IMG/VR virus record: IMGVR_UViG_3300046804_002202
Coordinates: 1-34,982 of that record
Reading direction: 5' to 3' (one strand)
Length of the DNA stretch: 34,982 bases
Source of the DNA: a virus
Shown: one piece after another, positions 29,960-34,982 of the stretch
Layout: each line of letters opens with the position of its first letter
Position numbering within the stretch: position 1 is the stretch's first letter
Made by a program: the position numbers and the translations under genes
Notes under the pieces: generated by a model
The model's database searches: none
Seen by the model: the letters and a program-made list of their open reading frames with translations, nothing else
What the model was told of the DNA's origin: nothing

Positions 29960-31318
29960 ATGGATCCAAGATATTATAGTGTTCTTAATGATAATTTGAG
30001 AACAAAATTAGATGATACAAATGCTGCAATTGAGAATTCTTCAGAAAGAATTATAGAATTGGACGGACAAAAAGGTGCATATGACGATATTCTAATATCA
30101 TTAGATAATGATGTTTTAAATGAAGTAAATGGTGTTAATAATAATATAATTAATGTTTATGGTGCGTATCAAGATCGTATCAACGTTGGTTGTAGAACTG
30201 ATATATTTTGGAGGAGAGTGGGTCTTGCAGGAACTGTTCACACTTTAGTTGCAACAAAATTATCTCTTGCAGGATACGCAGGTACTCTTCCAAACGTTGA
30301 ATATTTTAATGGTGTTGGATTTACAACTTACAGCAATTACAGCACTTTTGGATACACTACAGAAAATGCATATGGAATTAAGTATTATGATGAACCAGTA
30401 ACACAAGATATTGGAGACACTTTTGTTACAAGTTTTATTGGAACGATTGGTTTTGGAGAAAATAGAATTACTGTTCTTTCTGTTGTCGGTTCTTCTTCCA
30501 CAATTGGAATTACTACAGGGCAATTAGTAATTTCATCAAAAGGCAATGTTCTTCCATCTTCATCCAATATTATTGGGATTGGAACGACAGCATTATCACA
30601 ATCCGTTTTAGGAATTTCGACAGGATCTGTTGTTAGTATCTTAACATTAGATACTACAGCAACTGGTATTGCATCTGCACCAGAATCTGATGGATCTTAT
30701 GTGACTTTTACAGTTTTAACTTCTACAACTGAATTTGGGTTTGATGATTATCAAATTCAATCGAACAAAGATCCTTATTCTCCACAAACAATTGGCATTA
30801 TGACTTCTGGTAATATTGCCATTGGAGTTTCAATTAAGTATGATAATTCTGGTAATTATCCGAATACTATTTCTTGGAATCCTGGTTATGTTGATGAGGA
30901 GGATCCAAACACTTTTGAGCCTGCAGTTGGTGCAGGAATTTATTATCTACCTGTCGGATTTACCTCTTATCCAATTTCCTTGAGTGGACAAAGAGTTGCT
31001 GTTGGATTTGCAACAACAGTCACAGATGCACAATTACCTACCATCCTAACTCTTTCTACATCTTGTCCTACACAAGAAACAAACCTAACAAATGCAATAA
31101 GTTCACTAAATACTGCAAAATCTAATATCTCTTCAGGTATCAGTACATTAAATTATAAAATTGATGTTGCTAATACATTTAGAGAACAGAGAAAAGAAAT
31201 TCAATCTGAAATTTGGGGTCTATCTCAACAAATCGCATCATATCGTGCTGATATTATCACTTATGATAAAGCACTTAATTACCTTGGAGTATCAACAGTT
31301 ACCAATATAGTACTATGA
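29960..31318 (+). CDS. Virion structural protein (probable fibre or neck/baseplate component)
   Basis: The 452-residue protein has coiled-coil-like ends: an N-terminal helix with ENSSERIIELDGQKG and a C-terminal helix with FREQRKEIQSEIWGLSQQI. Between them lies a long beta-rich, Ser/Thr/Gly-rich body with repeated IGIGTT- and SVVSILTLDTT-like strands. Such an end-to-end layout suits a trimeric or elongated virion protein. No named family is recognised. Its stop overlaps the next start by four bases (ATGA). Confidence 0.65.
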   Translation: MDPRYYSVLNDNLRTKLDDTNAAIENSSERIIELDGQKGAYDDILISLDNDVLNEVNGVNNNIINVYGAYQDRINVGCRTDIFWRRVGLAGTVHTLVATKLSLAGYAGTLPNVEYFNGVGFTTYSNYSTFGYTTENAYGIKYYDEPVTQDIGDTFVTSFIGTIGFGENRITVLSVVGSSSTIGITTGQLVISSKGNVLPSSSNIIGIGTTALSQSVLGISTGSVVSILTLDTTATGIASAPESDGSYVTFTVLTSTTEFGFDDYQIQSNKDPYSPQTIGIMTSGNIAIGVSIKYDNSGNYPNTISWNPGYVDEEDPNTFEPAVGAGIYYLPVGFTSYPISLSGQRVAVGFATTVTDAQLPTILTLSTSCPTQETNLTNAISSLNTAKSNISSGISTLNYKIDVANTFREQRKEIQSEIWGLSQQIASYRADIITYDKALNYLGVSTVTNIVL

Positions 31319-31647
31319 AAATTCAACATCCACTCGATAAAAATCATACACTTAATTATGTCTCACTTTTTGGCGACAAAAATTTAGTCTTTACTCAAGG
31401 AAGACTAACGAATAAAAAATACATTCAACTTCCAGAAGAATGGGAAAAATTTGTAGAACTTCATAGAATGTCAGTTCATCTTACTCCAATTGGTGCAAAT
31501 CAAAATTTGGTTGTGAAAAGAATTGATGGAACTAAAATATTTGTGGAGTCAAATGGTATGCCATTGGACTGTTATTACCTAGTTTTTGGTGAGAGAATTG
31601 ACATTCCACGACTTCAGACCACTCAACCGGTTGACAGCGACACTTGA
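31315..31647 (+). CDS. Free-standing copy of the fibre C-terminal domain
   Basis: The 110-residue protein is a paralogue of the C-terminal domain of the 28279 gene. Corresponding blocks are MKIQHPLDKNHTLNYVSL with FDIQHPTKKDHRLRYI, LPEEWEKFVELHRMSVHL with LPDYWKDLVDIETIGVNL, and CYYLVFGERID with CDFVVFAERKD. It lacks any spike part, so it may bind to a fibre or act as a separate subunit or chaperone. A near-perfect early-type promoter lies over its last codons. Confidence 0.75.
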   Translation: MKIQHPLDKNHTLNYVSLFGDKNLVFTQGRLTNKKYIQLPEEWEKFVELHRMSVHLTPIGANQNLVVKRIDGTKIFVESNGMPLDCYYLVFGERIDIPRLQTTQPVDSDT

Positions 31648-31659
31648 CCGTGCTATGAT
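31631..31659 (+). promoter_or_regulatory. Strong sigma70-type promoter inside a coding 3' end
   Basis: TTGACA (31631-31636), a 17-base spacer and TATGAT (31654-31659) match the consensus in 11 of 12 positions. The -35 lies within the preceding gene's last codons. It would start a new early unit for the genes from 31685. Confidence 0.78.
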
Positions 31660-31684
31660 ACTCAGGTAATCAACGGACGACCGA

Positions 31685-31867
31685 ATGAAAGACGAGTACC
31701 TGACACGATGCGTGGTTGATCCCGTAAAGCGTACAGTGTATCTGTATTCTAATGAAGGGTCAGAAAAAGAAGTGTCCTGTGAAACTGTAGAGGAGTTTAT
31801 GAGTGTGCTAGACTTTGTTCGTAACACTCTTGACGAAAGCACTCTGTCTTATGCAAATCCACTCTGA
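31685..31867 (+). CDS. Small hypothetical protein
   Basis: The 60-residue protein begins MKDEYLTRCVVDPVKRTVYLYSNEG, with a beta-hairpin-like opening, followed by an acidic helix (ETVEEFMSVLDFVRNTLDE). It is the first gene after a near-consensus promoter, with a leader of about 20 bases. I recognise no family. Its promoter and codon pattern support a real early gene. Confidence 0.65.
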   Translation: MKDEYLTRCVVDPVKRTVYLYSNEGSEKEVSCETVEEFMSVLDFVRNTLDESTLSYANPL

Positions 31868-31943
31868 AACCAAAATCGACTTTTAATTCCATTTAGGTCG
31901 AAAAAAATCTCCCGGTAAAATTCTCACGCGATACTTTTTCAAA

Positions 31944-32123
31944 ATGCGTCCAGAAACACGACAATCAATGGAAATGCTGTTCGCAGCAAAATGGAATGTA
32001 CCAACGGCAGCAAAAAACTGTAATCTTACCAATAAAGAAATGAAGATTACATTTAATGAATACTGCCGTTTACATCCTCCGACTTATGTGGTAGAATCTA
32101 ACAATCAACTCAATCTCTTCTGA
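31944..32123 (+). CDS. Small helix-turn-helix-like hypothetical protein
   Basis: An ATG at 31944 opens a 59-residue frame beginning MRPETRQSMEMLFAAKWNVP. The segment PTAAKNCNLTNKEMKITFNEY (about residues 20-40) looks like a short helix-turn-helix, as in small DNA-binding proteins, and the protein ends NNQLNLF. The gap of 76 bases before it contains no clear promoter. It lies eight bases upstream of tRNA-Leu. A DNA-binding role is inferred from pattern only. Confidence 0.6.
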   Translation: MRPETRQSMEMLFAAKWNVPTAAKNCNLTNKEMKITFNEYCRLHPPTYVVESNNQLNLF

Positions 32124-32131
32124 GTTTTTAT

Positions 32132-32206
32132 GGGCGGGTAGTCCAACTGGCAGGAGACACCAAACTTAAAATTTGTACAGTGCGGGTTCGAATCCCGCTC
32201 CGCCTA
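32132..32206 (+). tRNA. tRNA-Leu (anticodon UAA)
   Basis: The 75-base gene folds as a cloverleaf. The acceptor stem GGGCGGG/TCCGCCT has G-U pairs at both ends. The T arm is GCGGG/CCCGC with a TTCGAAT loop. The anticodon stem CCAAA/TTTGT has one mismatch, and its loop CTTAAAA contains anticodon TAA. Discriminator A73 is right for leucine. The variable region is only about five bases, although leucine tRNAs normally have a long variable arm. CCA is not encoded. It would read UUA codons, which are common in AT-rich phage genes. Confidence 0.8.
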
Positions 32207-32209
32207 TTA

Positions 32210-32245
32210 GAAGACATAAGTATAAATAAACGTAGTTATGTTTTC
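32210..32245 (+). promoter_or_regulatory. Late promoter inside a hairpin that covers the start codon
   Basis: GAAGACATAAGTA (32210-32222) pairs with TAGTTATGTTTTC (32233-32245) over 13 positions with one mismatch and one G-U pair. The 3' arm contains the ATG at 32238. TATAAATA (32221-32228) spans the end of the left arm and the loop, and an expected start near 32234 excludes the left arm. RNA reading through from the tRNA would hide the start codon, while late RNA would not. Confidence 0.65.
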
Positions 32246-32717
32246 TAAAATGTTGAGAAACGGATACAAATCTTCTGATGTCGAATTTATTGATGCAGTA
32301 AAAACATCTAATTCTATTAGAGAAGTACTGATTAAATTAAATCTAAAGGCAGCAGGAGGAAATTATCAATGTTTTCATAAAAGAGTAAAAGAACTGAATA
32401 TTTCTATAGATCACTTCACTGATCCTAAAGTATGGAACAAAGGTAAAAAATTTGGACCAAAAAGATCATTAGAACATTATTTAAATGGTGTTCCCATTCA
32501 GTCTCACAAACTCAAATTAAGACTTATTAGTGAAGGTATAAAAGAGCATAAATGCGAAGAATGTGGAATCAATGAATGGAGAGGGCAACCTACTCCAATT
32601 GAATTAGACCACATAAATGGTAATCATCACGATAATCGTTTAGAAAACCTTCGCCTCTTATGTCCAAACTGCCACGCGCAGACAGAAACATATAGAGGTA
32701 AAAATAAGAAATCTTAA
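32238..32717 (+). CDS. HNH free-standing endonuclease
   Basis: The 159-residue protein has an N-terminal helical region with a possible helix-turn-helix (SNSIREVLIKLNLKAAGGN). A C-terminal HNH domain follows: C106xxC109, IELDHINGNHHDNRLENLR (D124, H125), and LCPNCHAQTETY (C142, C145, H146). The domain is clearly related to that of the 33200 gene. A late start at about 32234 would leave almost no leader for ATG 32238; ATG 32250 is an alternative start. It lies 31 bases after tRNA-Leu. Confidence 0.82.
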   Translation: MFSKMLRNGYKSSDVEFIDAVKTSNSIREVLIKLNLKAAGGNYQCFHKRVKELNISIDHFTDPKVWNKGKKFGPKRSLEHYLNGVPIQSHKLKLRLISEGIKEHKCEECGINEWRGQPTPIELDHINGNHHDNRLENLRLLCPNCHAQTETYRGKNKKS

Positions 32718-32755
32718 TCAACCTCTAAATAATCAAAAGTAGTAGGAAAACTCCT

Positions 32756-33025
32756 ATGAAGTACAGAATTGATGCCGCATATGTCTGGTACAATCGCGGA
32801 AGACAAATTGTTTTGATGTACTTTATAAATCAAATTCCCTTCACTTTTGATGAACTCCCTGACGATTCATTATTCGACTTGGAGTTAATTAAATTAGCAG
32901 ACAACGAAAGACGCTTTGAACCAGAGGACCTATATCAAGCATCTTACTATTTGATGTTAGAAGAGTGTCATCCTCTGTTGTTTGAATTGGATCTGGAAAA
33001 TCCAGAAATGTTGCCTGTTGATTAA
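32756..33025 (+). CDS. Hypothetical protein
   Basis: The 89-residue acidic protein begins MKYRIDAAYVWYNRGRQIVL and ends with acidic helices (YYLMLEECHPLLFELDLENPEM). No domain is recognised. A small hairpin TAGGA/TCCTA (32743-32747 and 32752-32756) covers both a Shine-Dalgarno-like AGGA and the first base of the ATG, so translation may be weak or regulated. It lies between an HNH gene and tRNA-Thr. Confidence 0.6.
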   Translation: MKYRIDAAYVWYNRGRQIVLMYFINQIPFTFDELPDDSLFDLELIKLADNERRFEPEDLYQASYYLMLEECHPLLFELDLENPEMLPVD

Positions 33026-33027
33026 TT

Positions 33028-33100
33028 TGCCGAATTAGTTCAGTGATAGAACGCCATACTTGTAATATGGATGTCATCGGTTTGATCCCGGTATTCGGCT
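33028..33100 (+). tRNA. tRNA-Thr (anticodon UGU)
   Basis: The 73-base gene has a perfect acceptor stem GCCGAAT/ATTCGGC and a D stem GTTC/GAAC. The anticodon stem is CCATA/TATGG with loop CTTGTAA (anticodon TGT). The T stem is ATCGG/CCGGT with loop TTTGATC. CCA is not encoded; the base after the acceptor stem is T. It begins two bases after the preceding stop codon. Confidence 0.93.
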
Positions 33101-33117
33101 TAACTAAATAATAGTAC

Positions 33118-33190
33118 CTGAATGACGGCAATCTTCAGGGGAGGGTGAAAGACCCTCCTTTTTAATATAAATAATAGTGCCGTCATTTAG
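33118..33190 (+). promoter_or_regulatory. Nested module C: inverted repeat enclosing terminator and late promoter
   Basis: The left arm CTGAATGACGGCA (33118-33130) pairs with TGCCGTCATTTAG (33178-33190) over 13 positions with one G-U pair at the same relative position as in module B. Between them are a terminator (33140-33163) and TATAAATA (33166-33173). The expected late start near 33179 coincides with the right arm. ACTAAATA (33103-33110) precedes the left arm. The 15 bases TAGAGTAGAACTATG (33188-33202) are identical to those in module B. Confidence 0.78.
33140..33163 (+). terminator. Rho-independent terminator after tRNA-Thr
   Basis: GGAGGGT/ACCCTCC (33140-33146 and 33152-33158) closes a GAAAG loop, followed by TTTTT to 33163. 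It is nested in module C. Confidence 0.9.
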
Positions 33191-33199
33191 AGTAGAACT

Positions 33200-33817
33200 A
33201 TGCCAAATTGGTCACAGGAAGGATTTCAGCGTATAATTGATGCTGGAAAAAGAAGTGCTTTGATTTCCAAAGAAAGGTCTAAAAAACTTCAAGAAGAGTA
33301 TTATAAAAATCCAAAATTGTGTTTAAATTGCAAAACTATAATATCTTATGAGAAAAAATTATCTAACAAATATTGTTGTCGTTCTTGTTCAATACAAGTA
33401 AATAATAGAAAAAGAACAAAATCAGTTGAGAAGAATTGCCTTCACTGCAATAACATATTAGGAAAATCTGCAATTAAATTTTGTTCTAATAAATGCCAAA
33501 GAGAATATGAATATTCTCAAAGAGTTTCTATGTGGGTAAATGGGAATTATTCCATAAAATCAAGAGATTTTTTTAGAAGATACCTAACAGAAACACAAGG
33601 ATATAAGTGCTCTTGTTGTAATATAAGTGAATGGAATGGAAAATTAATTGTTTTAGAAATAGACCATATAGATGGAAACTCTGATAATAATAGACCAGAA
33701 AACTTAAGGTTTATCTGCCCAAATTGCCATTCACAAACTGATACATACAAAGCAAGAAATATGGGCAAAGGAAGACATTATAGGAGAGAACGATATGCTG
33801 CTGGACAAAGTTACTAA
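33200..33817 (+). CDS. HNH free-standing endonuclease with zinc fingers
   Basis: The 205-residue protein has two N-terminal CxxC...Cxx(x)C zinc-ribbon-like units (C41/C44 with C59/C63, and C80/C83 with C95/C99). A C-terminal HNH domain follows: YKCSCCNIS (C137, C140), LEIDHIDGNSDNNRPENLR (D155, H156) and ICPNCHSQTDTY (C173, C176, H177). The HNH domain is closely related to that of the 32238 gene. It follows tRNA-Thr and module C, so it is probably expressed late. Confidence 0.85.
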   Translation: MPNWSQEGFQRIIDAGKRSALISKERSKKLQEEYYKNPKLCLNCKTIISYEKKLSNKYCCRSCSIQVNNRKRTKSVEKNCLHCNNILGKSAIKFCSNKCQREYEYSQRVSMWVNGNYSIKSRDFFRRYLTETQGYKCSCCNISEWNGKLIVLEIDHIDGNSDNNRPENLRFICPNCHSQTDTYKARNMGKGRHYRRERYAAGQSY

Positions 33818-33830
33818 ATTATGATAGGAT
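33802..33830 (+). promoter_or_regulatory. Possible sigma70-type promoter
   Basis: TGGACA (33802-33807) and TAGGAT (33825-33830) are 17 bases apart, overlapping the HNH gene's end. It would serve the small genes from 33854. The match is moderate. Confidence 0.35.
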
Positions 33831-33853
33831 AATCAAAGAGACAGAACTCCAAA

Positions 33854-34027
33854 ATGTCACTTATTTCACAAAAAGACCGCGAGATGGTCATTGAAGCACT
33901 TGAATATTATGTTCAAAAACTTAAGGACGATAACTGCACGGATGCTTCCATTACAGCATTTCAAACACTCCTTAACTGGGTCGAACTCGAATATTTCAAA
34001 AATGAAGATAACAATCTGGTACTGTGA
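33854..34027 (+). CDS. Small helical hypothetical protein
   Basis: An ATG at 33854 gives a 57-residue protein (MSLISQKDREMVIEALEYYVQKL...). It is almost fully helical by pattern and acidic. It overlaps the next gene by 26 bases in another frame. A promoter-like sequence lies 24 bases upstream. No family is recognised. Codon use looks like that of neighbouring genes. Confidence 0.6.
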   Translation: MSLISQKDREMVIEALEYYVQKLKDDNCTDASITAFQTLLNWVELEYFKNEDNNLVL

Positions 34028-34175
34028 GGGAATGAAGCAATGGCGGTGGACCCTCTGTGATTCTTCGCGTCCAATTCGCAGGCAAGAATCTGGTCAAAGA
34101 CCATTTATCCGCGATGCTATGGAAGACATTGCAAACACCATAGAATATATGTTAGAATGCAAACAAAGTGAGTAG
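34002..34175 (+). CDS. Small hypothetical protein
   Basis: I chose ATG 34002, giving a 57-residue protein MKITIWYCEGMKQWRWTLCD followed by SSRPIRRQESGQRP and an acidic helix (DAMEDIANTIEYMLECK). The frame is open upstream to 33891 but only by reading the previous gene out of frame. The opening beta hairpin with several tryptophans suggests a small folded protein. The function is unknown. Confidence 0.6.
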   Translation: MKITIWYCEGMKQWRWTLCDSSRPIRRQESGQRPFIRDAMEDIANTIEYMLECKQSE

Positions 34176-34185
34176 AAATACTTAG

Positions 34186-34839
34186 ATGAAAAGTGAGTAT
34201 TTTATAGATAAGGTAGGTAAAGAAGAAATCAAAGATCTTCTTTATACCTATCATTATCTTAAAGACGAATCAAAGGATTTTAAAAGTGGATATAACTACT
34301 CACTTTACCGCAACTCATTCACAGATATCCTTAATATTGGCGGGTGTCTTGGTGCTTGCATTTTTACTAATATCCCAGTTCCAGAAATCGCAGTAGGTGC
34401 ATTTGGTTTAGAAAGAAACCAGCAAGAAGGAATATACGAATTATCAAGACTTTGTATACATCCAGATATTCAAAAAGAAGAGTATAATATCACATCTTGG
34501 TTCGTCAGTCGTTGCATAAGGAGATTTAGAAAAGATGCCCGCGTTCGTGCTATTCTTAGTTACGCTGACAATAATCACCACACTGGAATTATATACAGAG
34601 CTTGCAATTTTCAATACTATGGTTTGACTGATAAGAAATGTGATTTTTGGATTAAACAATCTGATGGATCATTCATCAAACACTCAAGAGGTCCTATCAA
34701 AGGATTGGAAGGAGAATGGAGAGAAAGAAGTAGAAAGCATAGATACTTAATGATCTTTGATAAGGAACTGAAGAAAAAGTTGACATGGAAAGAAGAGAAG
34801 TGGTATAATAAACAAGACGATACTGAATCGTTACAGTGA
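34186..34839 (+). CDS. Mom-like GNAT-fold DNA modification protein
   Basis: The 217-residue protein has the pattern of phage Mu Mom and its relatives: YHYLKD near the N terminus, GGCLGACIFTNIPVPE, YELSRLCIHPD (84-94), SWFVSRCIR (104-112), and SYADNNHHTGIIYRACNFQYYG (about 125-146). Mom modifies adenine in phage DNA (carbamoylmethylation) and protects it from restriction enzymes, using a GNAT-like fold and metal. Here it could protect phage DNA from host restriction. The protein is followed by module D. The family match is by eye. Confidence 0.72.
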   Translation: MKSEYFIDKVGKEEIKDLLYTYHYLKDESKDFKSGYNYSLYRNSFTDILNIGGCLGACIFTNIPVPEIAVGAFGLERNQQEGIYELSRLCIHPDIQKEEYNITSWFVSRCIRRFRKDARVRAILSYADNNHHTGIIYRACNFQYYGLTDKKCDFWIKQSDGSFIKHSRGPIKGLEGEWRERSRKHRYLMIFDKELKKKLTWKEEKWYNKQDDTESLQ

Positions 34840-34847
34840 CCCAAAAA

Positions 34848-34922
34848 GTGTGACCTGAGAACCTCTGAGCAATCGGAGGTTTTCTTGTAAATAAATAACT
34901 TATAAAGGTCTCGTAGTCACAT
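34848..34922 (+). promoter_or_regulatory. Nested module D: interrupted inverted repeat around terminator and late promoter
   Basis: GTGTGACCTGAGAACC (34848-34863) pairs with GGTCTCGTAGTCACAT (34907-34922) over about 13 pairs: GTGTGAC with GTCACAT, an internal loop, GAGA with TCTC, a bulge, and CC with GG. Inside are a terminator and a late-like AATAAATA (34890-34897) with an expected start near 34903, just before the right arm. The same plan as modules A-C, here in front of a structural gene. The left arm shares bases 34860-34863 with the terminator stem, so the two folds compete. Confidence 0.55.
34860..34884 (+). terminator. Rho-independent terminator after the Mom-like gene
   Basis: AACCTCTGA/TCGGAGGTT (34860-34868 and 34873-34881, one U-G pair) closes a GCAA tetraloop, with TTTTC following at 34880-34884. 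Confidence 0.85.
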
Positions 34923-34925
34923 AAG

Positions 34926-34982
34926 ATGGGTATTCAAATAAACGGACAAAATGACACAATCTCTGCAGGTGACGGTAGTTTA
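34926..34982 (+). CDS. Structural (fibre-type) protein, N-terminal fragment
   Basis: The gene runs off the window after 19 codons. It starts MGIQINGQNDTISAGDGSL, an opening typical of cyanophage fibre and other virion proteins whose N termini contain INGxNDTISAxDGSL. A late-like box and nested module D precede it, consistent with late expression. Nothing more can be said without the rest of the gene. Confidence 0.65.
   Translation, partial: MGIQINGQNDTISAGDGSL

Noticed and set aside
1-34982. CRISPR arrays or insertion sequences
   Set aside because: I saw no regularly spaced repeats and no transposase; the mobile content is free-standing endonuclease genes.

Overview
This window is a piece of a T4-like cyanophage (contractile-tailed cyanomyovirus) genome, most likely from a phage of marine Synechococcus or a close relative. 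The evidence is the combination of host-derived photosynthesis genes (the end of psbA, all of psbD, cp12), phage metabolic genes (thyX, phoH, speD, glutaredoxin), T4 core genes (gp33, gp59, gp32, gp53, gp48, gp4, a gp19/gp54-family tube protein, gp26, a gp51-like protein, hub and spike proteins), two tRNAs, and repeated T4-type late promoters (TATAAATA). Coding density is very high, many genes overlap by 1-40 bases, and no gene-free stretch exceeds 300 bases.

Layout. 1-2.4 kb: psbA end, an endonuclease VII-like homing-type gene, psbD, then a free-standing HNH gene. 2.4-7.1 kb: an early-type array of small genes (glutaredoxin, DUF6433-like, speD and hypotheticals), a GIY-YIG endonuclease, and a regulatory segment with glutamine-riboswitch hallmark sequences next to a DUF4278-like peptide gene. 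7.1-12.9 kb: nucleotide and replication genes (thyX, phoH, a PD-(D/E)XK exonuclease, gp33, gp59, a DUF1825-like gene, gp32) interrupted by an HNH and a GIY-YIG gene. 12.9-16.8 kb: another endonuclease, then a minus-strand block of gp53, gp48, an unassigned gene and gp4. 16.8-31.6 kb: plus-strand tail and baseplate block with the tube/initiator protein, gp26 with a gp51-like chaperone, two related tape-measure-like proteins (the second with muralytic domains), a gp27-like hub, cp12, spike and fibre proteins, and a 2OG-Fe(II) oxygenase. 31.6-35 kb: small genes, tRNA-Leu and tRNA-Thr each followed by an HNH gene, a Mom-like DNA modification gene, and the start of another structural gene.

Regulation can be read at three levels. 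Several strong sigma70-type promoters drive early genes, and two of them place their -35 box inside a terminator hairpin loop. TATAAATA late promoters precede structural and endonuclease genes. Several endonuclease genes, and the last structural gene, sit behind a nested module: a left arm, a terminator hairpin, a late promoter, then a right arm complementary to the left arm. The right arm starts at the predicted late transcription start. This resembles the T4 scheme in which read-through RNA hides a ribosome-binding site and only late RNA is translated. Arm sequences differ between loci but stay complementary, which argues for selection on pairing.

The most notable candidates are this module family, a glutamine-riboswitch-like element whose two halves flank a small ORF, and a T_TTT_TTC slippery site that would fuse gp26 to the gp51-like protein. 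All function calls rest on reading the sequence and on recalled family knowledge; no database search was run.
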